Source: Chitinophaga sp. CF118
GTDB lineage: Bacteria; Bacteroidota; Bacteroidia; Chitinophagales; Chitinophagaceae
Reading direction: 5' to 3'
Assembly: GCF_900112615.1 (NCBI RefSeq)
Contig: NZ_FOMK01000008.1
Coordinates: 126,011 to 190,010, forward strand
DNA length: 64,000 bases
Shown: positions 51,181-58,972 of the stretch, piece after piece
Position numbering within the stretch: the stretch's first letter is position 1
Layout of the letters: each line of letters starts with the position of its first letter
Made by a program: the position numbers and the translations under genes
The notes under the pieces: model-generated
Database searches by the model: none
The model's input: the letters and a program-made list of their open reading frames with translations, nothing else
What the model was told of the DNA's origin: nothing

Positions 51181-51807
51181 GTGGAACTCATCGAACACCT
51201 GAACTGGCGGTATGCAACAAAGAAATTTGATCCTGTTAAAAAGATTCCACCGGAAGCATTGGAACAATTGAAAGATGTTATTCAGTTGTCTGCATCTTCT
51301 TATGGCCTGCAATGGTACAAGGTACTGATCATTGAAAATCAGAGGATCAAAGAAGAACTGTTTTCCTATGCGAATCAGCACCAAATCCTTGACTGCTCAC
51401 ATCTATTCGTCATTTGTAATTATACTTCCTTTACGAATGACGACGTGGATGGATTTATCACCCGCTTAGCTGATACACTGCAGGTAAGCCGTTCAACCGT
51501 CGTGGAGTATGGAGATTTCATAAAAAACGAACTTACTGGAAAAAGCCCCGCTGAAAGAACGAGCTGGTTGAAAAGCCAGACTTATATTGCACTTGCTAAT
51601 TTAATAGCCGGAGCTGCCGAACTTAAAATAGATGCGTGTCCGATGGAAGGATTTCAAGCCGGCAAATTCAACGAAATTCTGGGATTGAACGAACAAGGGT
51701 TAAATGCCTGTGTCATTGCAGCGATTGGCTACCGGCATAGTGATGACCCGGCATCAGCAAGGAAGAAATTCAGAAGACCGAAAGAAGAACTGTTTGTACA
51801 GATATAA
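51181..51807 (+). CDS. NAD(P)H-dependent nitroreductase (NfsB-like)
   Basis: The protein has 208 residues with a GTG start. The nitroreductase FMN-binding pattern is present: 'LNWRYATKKFDPVKKIP' at the N-terminus, 'ASSYGLQWYKVLII', 'QTYIALANLIAGAAELKIDACPMEGF', and 'VIAAIGYRHSDDPASARKKFRRP' at the end. These flavoenzymes reduce nitroaromatics and quinones using NAD(P)H and are often stress-induced. It is last in the operon; a long hairpin follows at 51842. Confidence 0.92.
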   Translation: MELIEHLNWRYATKKFDPVKKIPPEALEQLKDVIQLSASSYGLQWYKVLIIENQRIKEELFSYANQHQILDCSHLFVICNYTSFTNDDVDGFITRLADTLQVSRSTVVEYGDFIKNELTGKSPAERTSWLKSQTYIALANLIAGAAELKIDACPMEGFQAGKFNEILGLNEQGLNACVIAAIGYRHSDDPASARKKFRRPKEELFVQI

Positions 51808-51841
51808 ATGATCTTCTTAGGTTATAGGAAAAAGGTAATGC

Positions 51842-51890
51842 ACAGAAAACAATAAAGCCGCTATAGTAGCAGGTTTATTGTTTTCTGTAC
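51842..51890. terminator. Hairpin after the nitroreductase operon
   Basis: ACAGAAAACAATAAA (51842-51856) and its exact reverse complement (51874-51888) enclose 17 bases. The right arm contains the stop codon of the minus-strand PhyH remnant. Confidence 0.7.
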
Positions 51891-51997
51891 CCGGTAGCGG
51901 GGAAAATATATTGGGCAATGCGTACTTTGTCTCCGCTATTATTAGCTCTGATGCCATGTGGTTGGGAGCTGTTGAAAATAAGAAGCCCGCCAGCCCC
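51875..51997 (-). pseudogene. C-terminal remnant of a phytanoyl-CoA dioxygenase (PhyH) family protein
   Basis: Forty codons before the TAA at 51875 read 'AGGLLIFNSSQPHGIRANN' and 'GDKVRIAQYIFPA'. This is the end of the double-stranded beta-helix of PhyH-like Fe(II)/2-oxoglutarate oxygenases, including the last metal-ligand His in 'QPHG' and the nearby Arg. An in-frame stop bounds it on the other side, and there is no start. The remnant lies directly behind the DUF2807-like gene and its stop codon lies in the terminator hairpin. Confidence 0.7.
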
Positions 51998-52001
51998 TCA
52001 T

Positions 52002-52775
52002 TTATCTGTTACCAGGAAAATGTTTTTTGATCGTACCACCTGAAAGAACAATTGCTGAAGTATCAGAAACTTTGAAATCAATTGAATCGATTTGTGCATG
52101 CCCAACATCTACAAACGAATTACCAGACACTTCGGCAATAAGATTTTTAATATGAAAAGCATCCCATCCTTTTACATCAGCAGGAATTTCATTTTCATTT
52201 TCTGTTCCTGCCTTTTTTAAAGTGGGTGAAATTTCAAAAACTACGGCTGTTGTATCGGAAGCTTTGATTGAAATATTACCAAAATTATAGGACAAGCTCT
52301 CTACTTCAAAATTTGATTTTCCTGAAATATTAACGGTTAGGTCCTGTTGATTGAGCTTCAGCAATCTTAAGTTAGTATTTGAACCGGTAACGGATATTAA
52401 CTCAGGAGAAAAAATGCGCACCATGTTACCATTTTTAATTTGATTTTTTTCATACAGGTCTTTGTATTTGTCAGGAAAATACAGGTATAGTGTATCATTT
52501 CGCACCATCGTAGTTACTCTTTTATCATGATAACCCCACCATTGCTTGAATACGCGCACAGAAGGTTTGGCGGATGGTTCATAGATAATATTGGAAATAT
52601 TGCCTCCCGTAATTACAAGATGCCTGAATGGTTGTTCGAGGATTGTTCCGTAAAGGAAATATATTTCTCCTTTATCATTTTTGTCGTATTCCTTTTTTAA
52701 CATGAAGGCAGAAACCACCATGCTACAGCATAATACCAGCATGATCCCGATAAGGATTTTTTTAGTCCATTTCAT
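52002..52775 (-). CDS. Hypothetical envelope protein, DUF2807 (GIN)-like
   Basis: The protein has 257 residues. An N-terminal membrane anchor or signal (about 6-26, 'ILIGIMLVLCCSMVVSAFML') is followed by a repetitive beta domain: 'LISVTGSNTNLRLLKLNQQDLTVNISGKSNFEVESLSYNFGNISIKASDTTAVVFEI' and 'NLIAEVSGNSFVDVGHAQIDSIDFKVSDTSAIVLSGGTIKK' resemble the short parallel beta-helix of DUF2807 putative adhesin heads. Its ATG overlaps the GntR stop (TAATG). It is last in the ABC operon, so its level follows that of the transporter. Confidence 0.65.
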   Translation of the reverse strand: MKWTKKILIGIMLVLCCSMVVSAFMLKKEYDKNDKGEIYFLYGTILEQPFRHLVITGGNISNIIYEPSAKPSVRVFKQWWGYHDKRVTTMVRNDTLYLYFPDKYKDLYEKNQIKNGNMVRIFSPELISVTGSNTNLRLLKLNQQDLTVNISGKSNFEVESLSYNFGNISIKASDTTAVVFEISPTLKKAGTENENEIPADVKGWDAFHIKNLIAEVSGNSFVDVGHAQIDSIDFKVSDTSAIVLSGGTIKKHFPGNR

Positions 52776-53155
52776 TATTTCTTGTTTTGAAAATTATTCT
52801 TTACAAATTTTTCGTATAATTTTTCTACCTGCTTTATATCAATTTTTAACAAGTACATGTTGCGTAACATGTCAGGCAGTTCATACTCCAGGAATTGTTC
52901 CCGGCGAAAGGATAAGATGTTTTCTTCTGCTGCCGGATCAATAAAGAAACCAACACCCCGTTTATTAGCAATAATATTTCGTTGCTGTAAAAAATCATAT
53001 GCCCGCTGTACTGTATTAGGACTTATCTCAACCAATTCACCTAAATCACGGATGCTTATAATTTTTTCTTCTGACTTCCATTTCTTCAGCAGAATCTGTT
53101 CGCACATATACAATGCAATCTGGATGTATATGGCAGGACTGTCTTTAAAAACCAT
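52775..53155 (-). CDS. GntR family regulator (YtrA-type)
   Basis: The protein has 126 residues, short because it lacks a large effector domain, as in the YtrA subgroup. The winged helix occupies about 1-75: 'AIYIQIALYMCEQILLKKWKSEEKIISIRDLGELVEISPNTVQRAYDFLQQRNIIANKRGVGFFI'. The C-terminal ~50 residues are a dimerisation helix. YtrA regulators normally repress the ABC operon that contains them; here the gene is third, after the ATPase and permease genes. Confidence 0.92.
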   Translation of the reverse strand: MVFKDSPAIYIQIALYMCEQILLKKWKSEEKIISIRDLGELVEISPNTVQRAYDFLQQRNIIANKRGVGFFIDPAAEENILSFRREQFLEYELPDMLRNMYLLKIDIKQVEKLYEKFVKNNFQNKK

Positions 53156-53164
53156 TATAATGTT

Positions 53165-53956
53165 TTAAAATTCTTTTTCTTTTAATCTGAGTAAAGAAAG
53201 TGCCCAAAGTACAGCAGGAAGCACAAACCTAAAAATGATTTTTACTTTATCTGCATTTTCCGGAAAAAGTTCCAGCCGGGCACGTTCTTTTCCTACCCAT
53301 ATCCATACTACAGTAAAGGGGAAAGCAGTCTGCACATTCTTAATAAGTAAGTTTATAATTAACAGATTGAGTAAAAAAGCTACGACCAGAATAGAACAGA
53401 TCACCAGGGCTGTTTTAATAAAAGCCGCTTTATTAAAGAACAAAGCACCCAGCATCATGATACCCGTAAAATTAAAAAACATCATAAAGTTTTGAGCGGC
53501 TGTAGAACCTGTAAAGGGTATAATGTTTACCAATTCGTATTGCTCCTTGTAATAAGGCGAATGAGTATTTAAATTGTGATGATATTGTGCAACAAATGCC
53601 AGGTCTATCAAACGGAAATAAACAAGGAAAAGGAAAAAGTAAAGCCCGATAATCATTATACCTGATAACCATTTTTCTAACACAGAAGCTGGTAAGGTTA
53701 GAAAGGAAACTCCTGCTGCATCATTGTTGAAATAGCCAAATACAACTGATGCTATCAGCGCTCCTCCCAATGTAAGCCCAACCAGGAAGGCATCATTTTG
53801 CGCTTCAGAAATTCCCTGCAGAAGCATTGTCATACCATAGAATATAAAAGTAACAATGAAACACAACAACATGGATCCTAAAACCGATGCAGTTTTTTCA
53901 AGAAAAATTTTCCGCATAAGCCATCCAAAACGGCTTAAGTTAAGTATGTCATTCAT
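53165..53956 (-). CDS. ABC transporter permease-like membrane protein
   Basis: The protein has 263 residues with about six hydrophobic helices ('VLGSMLLCFIVTFIFYGMTMLL', 'FLVGLTLGGALIASVVFGYF', 'WLSGIMIIGLYFFLFLVYF', 'FMMFFNFTGIMMLGALFF', 'ALVICSILVVAFLLNLLII', 'FRFVLPAVLWALSLLRL'). Sequence is not conserved enough for a named permease family, but position between the ATPase gene (14 bases upstream) and the YtrA-type regulator supports the role. The 'YFNNDAAGVSFLTLPASVLEKWLSGI' loop is common in these Bacteroidota permeases. Confidence 0.8.
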   Translation of the reverse strand: MNDILNLSRFGWLMRKIFLEKTASVLGSMLLCFIVTFIFYGMTMLLQGISEAQNDAFLVGLTLGGALIASVVFGYFNNDAAGVSFLTLPASVLEKWLSGIMIIGLYFFLFLVYFRLIDLAFVAQYHHNLNTHSPYYKEQYELVNIIPFTGSTAAQNFMMFFNFTGIMMLGALFFNKAAFIKTALVICSILVVAFLLNLLIINLLIKNVQTAFPFTVVWIWVGKERARLELFPENADKVKIIFRFVLPAVLWALSLLRLKEKEF

Positions 53957-53970
53957 AAGATCGAAATGTG

Positions 53971-54807
53971 TTATTTATTAAAAACAGCTTTTACCATTAC
54001 AGGGTTCTCCGTTGCTGCATTAAAGAGTTGTTCAAGATTGATCTGGCTTTCTATACCATCAGTATTTTCTATAATAACAGCACGTCCCTTCAATAATTCT
54101 TCTTCATAAAAGATGGGTTGCCCGTTATAATTTTCTTCCACTATTTTAAATGAAAGTTTTTGACTAATAACCTCTACCGGCGCATTCAGCACCAACTCAC
54201 CATTATCTACAATAACAACCTGATCGATAAGATTTTCGAGGTCACGCGTTTGATGAGTAGATATAAAAATGATTCTATCATCATGCATGGAAGAAGATAT
54301 TAGTTTCCGAAATCTTCTCTTGGAAGGGATATCGAGACCATTCGTAGGTTCATCCATAATCAATACACTTGTATTACAGGCCAGTGCAAAGGCAATAATG
54401 AATTTCTTTTGCTGCCCGAAGGATAGTGTATTTAGTTTCTTATCAGTTTGTACGTCCAGCTTTTCAAGATATGTATTGAGCATTGTACGGTCAAAAGCAG
54501 GATAAAACGGAGCGAAAATTTTTACATAACTGTTAATTGTCAATGCAGGTACGTATACTTCTTCCGGGATAAAGTAGATAGTCCTTAAAAAGGATGGCCG
54601 GCGGTCAGAAGGATTAAAACCATTCACAGAGACGGTGCCAGATGACGGATAAAGCAGGCCTATCAGGTTTTTTAACAATGTTGACTTACCCGCTCCATTT
54701 TTTCCGAGTAATCCATAGATCCTTCCTGTTTCAAGGGAAAGCTGTAGATTATCGTATAATAAACTGTTTGCTTTGTATCCAAAGCAAAATTTATTAAGAA
54801 GTATCAT
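53971..54807 (-). CDS. ABC transporter ATP-binding protein
   Basis: The protein has 278 residues. Walker A 'GLLGKNGAGKSTLLKNL', Q-loop region 'IYFIPEEVYVP', signature 'LNTLSFGQQKKFIIAFALA', Walker B 'SVLIMDEPTNGLD' and the H-loop 'IIFISTHQTRDLE' are all present. The signature is LSFGQ rather than LSGGQ, a common variant in YtrB/BcrA-like ATPases. It is the first gene of a four-gene operon (ATPase, permease, GntR, DUF2807-like) probably exporting a lipid or peptide, or responding to envelope stress. Confidence 0.94.
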   Translation of the reverse strand: MILLNKFCFGYKANSLLYDNLQLSLETGRIYGLLGKNGAGKSTLLKNLIGLLYPSSGTVSVNGFNPSDRRPSFLRTIYFIPEEVYVPALTINSYVKIFAPFYPAFDRTMLNTYLEKLDVQTDKKLNTLSFGQQKKFIIAFALACNTSVLIMDEPTNGLDIPSKRRFRKLISSSMHDDRIIFISTHQTRDLENLIDQVVIVDNGELVLNAPVEVISQKLSFKIVEENYNGQPIFYEEELLKGRAVIIENTDGIESQINLEQLFNAATENPVMVKAVFNK

Positions 54808-54830
54808 AGTGTAGTAGATATGTTGTACAC

Positions 54831-54861
54831 TAAAGATAAGGACAATTTTGAATCTGACAAA
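54831..54861 (-). promoter_or_regulatory. Probable promoter of the ABC-GntR operon
   Basis: On the minus strand TTTG (54858-54861) is followed after 19 bases by TATCTTTA (54831-54838), matching the Bacteroidota pattern TTTG-N19-TAnnTTTG except for the last base. The ATG lies 23 bases further on. The remaining ~200 bases up to 55066 show nothing clear. Confidence 0.55.
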
Positions 54862-55066
54862 TTAATTCAATATTCTTTTTCCCATTAGCAACAACTACAT
54901 TTCTTACTCGTCCTTGGGAAATAAAAGGTTAAGATTCAGCAAATCGTAAGCCGGACTTAATGCTCCGGTATTAGTATAATCGAGAAGATATTAAAAAATG
55001 GAGAGGGGAGGGCAGTCAACAGTTTTTACGTTTAAATTTTATCGTCTTGATATTAAGGATTTGTGT

Positions 55067-55765
55067 TCAACAGATCATCAACAACCTATTTTGTCCGGAT
55101 TTTTCCTTTGGCGCACGGTGAAGACAAGGAGGAACCTGACTTTCAGGATGATCAACCGCCAACCTCCATAGGTTACCAAGGCCTAAGTTTATTGGATGTG
55201 CATTAGGTTCAGCTTGATAATGCAGATCAAAGAAATGTTCACTTAAGAATGATTCAAAACCTTCATCTGCTCCATGATATAGTTTTTTGAGTTCATCACG
55301 TATTTCTGGAATAAGTACTTTCTTTTTGCCTTGTGAATTTGGCAATATTTCACTCGGCTCGCCATAGTAAGTGCATAAAAAGGTATCGATTGGTATAGGA
55401 GAGCGATCTACATGAAAAGAATAAACATCGGTTGGAAAAAAAGGGTAGGCATCATCCCGATCATAGTATTTGATCACATTAAGGACTGGCGATGCGCCAT
55501 GAGCTTTCAATACCTTCAGGTCATTTAAAAGAATTTCACGGGCAAGTTGCCCTTGTTCACTCAACTGAAGTTCACGAAGTTCCTCTTGTTCAATTGCCGT
55601 TATATTTCCGCTTAGCGCTACCTTTTTAACAATCTCAGAAAAATCACCTGGTAGTTTACGAGTCCAACAAATCGCATTAATTTCTCCATTAAATGGCGTA
55701 GAAACAAGGTCCTGAAAATTCGTGACACAGCGAATTTGATTCTCAGCATGAGCTAAATCTATCAT
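55067..55765 (-). CDS. Hypothetical protein, DUF1826-like
   Basis: I use ATG 55765 (232 residues); an ATG at 55816 would add 17 residues of unlikely sequence. The pattern 'EINAICWTRKLPGDF' near the start, 'SFHVDRSPIPIDTFLCTYYGEPSEIL' in the middle and 'GNLWRLAVDHPESQVPPCLHRAP' followed by 'NRLLMIC' at the end fits DUF1826, whose members share a His-x-Asp centre ('FHVD') and a late 'HRSP/HRAP'. That arrangement recalls metal sites in cupin or dioxygenase folds, but catalysis is unproven. It has no signal peptide and stands alone. Confidence 0.6.
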   Translation of the reverse strand: MIDLAHAENQIRCVTNFQDLVSTPFNGEINAICWTRKLPGDFSEIVKKVALSGNITAIEQEELRELQLSEQGQLAREILLNDLKVLKAHGASPVLNVIKYYDRDDAYPFFPTDVYSFHVDRSPIPIDTFLCTYYGEPSEILPNSQGKKKVLIPEIRDELKKLYHGADEGFESFLSEHFFDLHYQAEPNAHPINLGLGNLWRLAVDHPESQVPPCLHRAPKEKSGQNRLLMIC

Positions 55766-55870
55766 AATAGTTACTATAAATATACAATCATTTGACAACG
55801 AAGTATGGAATAGCAATTTAAAACCAGGAAAGGGTAGTTTGTAAAATAATTAATAAAACATTAGGCTATT

Positions 55871-55899
55871 GTTGTCGCGTATATTATATTTGCGACAAC
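55871..55899. promoter_or_regulatory. Palindromic operator over the promoter of the VOC-EVE-MarR operon
   Basis: GTTGTCGC (55871-55878) and GCGACAAC (55892-55899) are exact inverted copies, and the centre is also nearly symmetrical (29 bases overall, two non-pairing positions). The exact -7 box TATATTTG (55885-55892) lies inside. Binding by a dimeric regulator would block transcription of the operon, whose last gene encodes a MarR protein; autorepression is the obvious model. Confidence 0.75.
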
Positions 55900-55914
55900 A
55901 AAAGAATATGCTCG

Positions 55915-56277
55915 ATGAGAAAATTAGAATTTGCATCCCTTCAAGTTAGGGATCTTGAAACCTCGAAAGAATTTTACACCACAAAACTAGGGTTTGAGGA
56001 AGCTGGAATACCTACCCCCGGAGCATGTATTTTTCGATACAACAAGGGTGAGGCAAGTTTTGCCATTAGAACGCCCATCAGTAACCTGGAGGGAAAAGAA
56101 CTGGGCATTGGTACCTCGCTCTGGTTCGCAATCGATGGGGAAATAGAGGACCTGCAGACCCAGTTATTAGCAAAGAATGTGAATCTGTTGGGACCGGTCC
56201 AGGCAACACCTTTCGGGAAAATCCTTATTGCCAAAGACCCCGACGGATATAACATCACCTTTCTGAAATCAAACTAA
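55915..56277 (+). CDS. VOC (glyoxalase/bleomycin resistance) family protein
   Basis: The protein has 120 residues of two beta-alpha-beta-beta-beta modules: 'LEFASLQVRDLETSKEFYTTKLGFEEAG' opens the first, and 'GPVQATPFGKILIAKDPDGYNITFLK' closes the second, with the final E/N replaced by Asn-Ile in the usual D-P-D-G-x-x-x-x-F pattern. VOC proteins are metal-dependent lyases, dioxygenases or drug binders; the role here is unknown. First gene of an operon with an EVE fragment and a MarR regulator. Confidence 0.9.
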   Translation: MRKLEFASLQVRDLETSKEFYTTKLGFEEAGIPTPGACIFRYNKGEASFAIRTPISNLEGKELGIGTSLWFAIDGEIEDLQTQLLAKNVNLLGPVQATPFGKILIAKDPDGYNITFLKSN

Positions 56278-56287
56278 TTATATCGAT

Positions 56288-56488
56288 ATGACCAGGGATA
56301 CAAAATACTGGATCATCGTGGCATCGAAGGACCATGTCAAAACCGGGATTACAGAAGGGATTGTCCAGACCTGCCATGGAAAGGCATCGCCTTTGAAAAG
56401 GATGCGTAAGGATGATTTGATCAACCGGCATGACTTTGAACTGATTTCTTCACAAATGCTGCAAAAAGACTATGCCCAAGAAAATTGA
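56288..56488 (+). pseudogene. EVE domain protein with large in-frame internal deletion
   Basis: A 66-residue frame begins as a normal EVE-domain protein ('TKYWIIVASKDHVKTGI', 'VQTCHGKASPLKRMRKDDLI') and then jumps to the family's C-terminal end ('RHDFELISSQML'). Complete members have about 145 residues, so roughly 75 residues of the core, including most of the nucleic-acid-binding pocket, are gone while the frame is kept. It lies 10 bases after the VOC gene and overlaps the MarR start by 17 bases. It may still be translated, perhaps only to couple translation of MarR. Confidence 0.72.
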
Positions 56489-56936
56489 ATTTCATTTTAA
56501 AAAGCCCGAAGACAGTCCGGGTTATCTTCTGGGACAGTTGACCATGTTATGGCAGAGGAAACAAAAGCGTGTCTTAGATCCTTTGGACCTGACGCATACC
56601 CAGTTCGCACTGCTCTGTGCACTAGCCTGGTTATCCAGGGAAAGTGATAAGGTTACGCAGGTTGATATAGCCAATCAGGGCAATGCGGACAGGATGATGG
56701 TATCAAAAGTATTGAGGACACTGGAAGAGAAGAAATTCATCACCCGCCATGAGCACCCGACAGATACCAGGGCGAAGACTATCAAACTGACCCCGGATGG
56801 AGAAATGGTACTGCAAAAAGCCATTATCTGTGTAGAAACTGTCGATCTGGATTTTTTTAACAAGTTGGGAACAGATCTAACAACCTTTAATTCAAAGATG
56901 GTGGCACTGATCGAACAGAACAATAACGAAATATAA
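56472..56936 (+). CDS. MarR family transcriptional regulator
   Basis: The protein has 154 residues. The winged-helix core reads 'LDPLDLTHTQFALLCALAWL', 'VTQVDIANQGNADRMMVSKVLRTLEEKKFITRHEHPTDTRAKTIKLTPDGEMVL', with the conserved D-x-R in the wing ('DTRAK'). It is last in the VOC-EVE-MarR operon and overlaps the EVE fragment. The palindrome on the operon promoter is a good candidate binding site. The inducer is unknown. Confidence 0.93.
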   Translation: MPKKIEFHFKKPEDSPGYLLGQLTMLWQRKQKRVLDPLDLTHTQFALLCALAWLSRESDKVTQVDIANQGNADRMMVSKVLRTLEEKKFITRHEHPTDTRAKTIKLTPDGEMVLQKAIICVETVDLDFFNKLGTDLTTFNSKMVALIEQNNNEI

Positions 56937-57000
56937 ACTAAAATTAATAGGATCACCACAATCGGTAGTTAGTGAAACGATGTCTGTGAATCTCAGAAAT

Positions 57001-57040
57001 AAAAAGGGATGACTGTTCAATTTGGACGGCATCCCTTTTT
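57001..57040. terminator. Terminator of the VOC-MarR operon
   Basis: AAAAAGGGATG and CATCCCTTTTT form a perfect 11-base stem around 18 bases, 64 bases after the MarR stop. The symmetrical A- and T-runs allow function in both directions. Confidence 0.85.
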
Positions 57041-57042
57041 AT

Positions 57043-57204
57043 TCATCTTTTTCTCCCTCGGGTAAATAAAGAAAATATACAAGTTTCTTTGGCGTATTCT
57101 ACATCAACACAGGCAATGACATTTATAATAGCTGGCAATTCATCGTATATCACCCGTTGCCGAAGTTCCTGCTGGATAATAATAACTTTCTGTTCTGTCA
57201 GCAT
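57043..57204 (-). CDS. Possible small protein, 53 residues
   Basis: From ATG 57204 the frame reads 'MLTEQKVIIIQQELRQRVIY' and 'DELPAIINVIACVDVEYAKE', ending 'LFTRGRKR'. It looks protein-like, and an exact TATTTTTG -7 box lies upstream on the same strand near 57283-57290. No family is recognised. The stop lies three bases from a strong terminator hairpin, as expected for a real gene end. The longest frame (from a TTG at 57282) would place the promoter at its start codon. Confidence 0.35.
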   Translation of the reverse strand: MLTEQKVIIIQQELRQRVIYDELPAIINVIACVDVEYAKETCIFSLFTRGRKR

Positions 57205-57435
57205 GTGTGCTTTTTGTTTAGTAATGAGGCATTTAGAAATTTTGCCACCAGGTCGGATATTAAGGAAATAATTTAAAAACAAAAATATTTTAATTACTAA
57301 GCAACCGAATACAGATTACAAATTTATCATACATTTGCATCGCAATTAGCAAAAAACTATAATTATAGTTAACCGGCCAAATATTTTATACCATATCAGA
57401 AAACCGTAAATCACAATTCAAACAACACAAAACCT

Positions 57436-57951
57436 ATGAAAAAATTAGGACTTGGTTTGCTTTCAGCAACCTTGCTTTTAGTTGCATGCAAAAAAAATGA
57501 CAAAGCAACACTTGCCTCTGTAAGTTCATTCACTATGGGTGAAGGCAAGGGTGATACCACCATACTTACTACTCTCGGAAGTGAATATTCAAATGGATTT
57601 ATCTTTTCAGATGCTGTAACAAGCAATTTTACAGGTACTGCAAGTCAGGTATATATTCATCTTGACTCAATGATACTGGCAGATGGCCAGACTTATACCT
57701 ATTCCAGCACAGACTCTGTAGGATACAATCCAATTAAAAACTTCAAATACGCAGCTGTATATCTTGGATATACTTATAAAAATGGTGTAGCTAGTCCGCA
57801 GTCGGGAGCTATATTAGATAAGCTGGTGAGTGGCGTTGTTACTGTTAAAAAGACAGATGATGGCTACGGAGTAAGTTACAATCTTAAATATAGCAAGCAT
57901 ACCGTTACCGGTACGTATGTTGGTAAAATGACGCATAGCGCAAAAAGCTAG
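57436..57951 (+). CDS. Hypothetical lipoprotein
   Basis: The protein has 171 residues with a lipoprotein signal ('ATLLLVACKKND', Cys near 19). The mature part is beta-rich: 'VSSFTMGEGKGDTTILTT', 'VYIHLDSMILADGQTYTYSSTD', 'LVSGVVTVKKTDDGYGVSYNLKYSKHTVTGTYVGKM'. The last segment resembles the outer strands of a calycin or FABP-like barrel but no named family is recognised. Monocistronic with a good terminator at 57973. Confidence 0.7.
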   Translation: MKKLGLGLLSATLLLVACKKNDKATLASVSSFTMGEGKGDTTILTTLGSEYSNGFIFSDAVTSNFTGTASQVYIHLDSMILADGQTYTYSSTDSVGYNPIKNFKYAAVYLGYTYKNGVASPQSGAILDKLVSGVVTVKKTDDGYGVSYNLKYSKHTVTGTYVGKMTHSAKS

Positions 57952-57972
57952 TATCACTTTATTATAAATGAT

Positions 57973-58009
57973 CCCTGAATTGTTTACTAAACAATTCGGG
58001 GATTTTTTT
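57973..58009 (+). terminator. Intrinsic terminator
   Basis: CCCTGAATTGTTT pairs with AAACAATTCGGGG (13 base pairs with one wobble, 3-base loop) followed by ATTTTTTT, 21 bases after the lipoprotein stop. Confidence 0.93.
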
Positions 58010-58178
58010 GCTTATACGAAGAAAAATAAGCACCCTGTTTAGATATATCTTGGTCAGGTACCCACCAGTATTTAGTAACTGATTTTTGTGTAGAATAATT
58101 TAAGAATGATTTGCTATTCAATAACATTCCTAAAGTGAGGCGCCGTTTATTTAAATCAGAATTATTTATTATTTTCAT

Positions 58179-58943
58179 ATGAGTATTAAAAAGAAGTCAT
58201 TGAAAGTAAGTATTCCCAACCTATGTGACCAGCCCTGGCATGAAATGACAGCTGAAGGAAATGGTCGGTTCTGTATGAATTGTAACAAGAAGGTGGTTGA
58301 TTTTTCAGTATTCTCCGACCAGCAGATTGTGTTATTTATTGAAAATCATAAGGATGAAAAGATCTGCGGAAATTTTTTGCCTACTCAGTTGGACCGTGAG
58401 CTCGCTGTTCCTCATAAGCGAAACTGGCTTCCGGCAGCCATGTTAACATCTTTATTGACAATTCTCCTGCCAGATAAAAGTAAAGCTACGTCGCTTCCAG
58501 CAACGATCAGTCGGTCCGTCAATGATTCATCGAAATTACAGGAACCAGATTTCTTTGAGGGAAGGATACTTGACGCTTATACCGGGGATGTGATATTGGG
58601 AGCAACCGTGATGCTTGTTGGAACTAGTCAGGGAACAATCACTGACGAGTATGGAAGATTCCATTTAAATATACCCGGGAGCTTCAGGGGACAATCACTT
58701 AATCTGAAATATAGCTTTATGGGATATGAGACGCAGGAAGTCCGTTATGAATTTGAAAAGTTATCTACCACTCCAATTATTCGACTGGTACCAGTTCAAC
58801 GTAATCTTGCAGGCATCGATGTGGTTGCTTCTAACTCTACTATTCATAGAGAATCGCGGGGAGGCGCTATAAGTGTAATAAATGGTCATCACCATACCAT
58901 GTGGTGTAAAGTGAAAAATATTTTCAAAAGGAAAAAAAGATAA
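58179..58943 (+). CDS. Hypothetical protein with CxxC motif, TM helix and carboxypeptidase-like domain
   Basis: The protein has 254 residues. The N-terminal ~75 residues form a recurrent Bacteroidota module: 'SIPNLCDQPWHEMTAEGNGRFCMNCNKKVVDFSVFSDQQIVLFI', with Cys residues that may bind a metal. A hydrophobic segment follows at about 87-100 ('LPAAMLTSLLTILL'). A CarboxypepD_reg-like beta-sandwich fills about 122-210 ('FEGRILDAYTGDVILGATVML', 'GTITDEYGRFHLNIPG', 'LNLKYSFMGYETQE'), as found before TonB receptors. A basic tail ends the protein. Function unknown. Confidence 0.75.
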   Translation: MSIKKKSLKVSIPNLCDQPWHEMTAEGNGRFCMNCNKKVVDFSVFSDQQIVLFIENHKDEKICGNFLPTQLDRELAVPHKRNWLPAAMLTSLLTILLPDKSKATSLPATISRSVNDSSKLQEPDFFEGRILDAYTGDVILGATVMLVGTSQGTITDEYGRFHLNIPGSFRGQSLNLKYSFMGYETQEVRYEFEKLSTTPIIRLVPVQRNLAGIDVVASNSTIHRESRGGAISVINGHHHTMWCKVKNIFKRKKR

Positions 58944-58972
58944 CTTTTCGCGTTTTTTGCCGGGGTGCAATC

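Noticed and set aside
57987..58178. 63-codon minus-strand frame directly divergent from the 58179 gene
   Set aside because: Its start adjoins the other gene's start (CATATG) and its end lies in the arm of a strong intrinsic terminator, leaving no room for a promoter.
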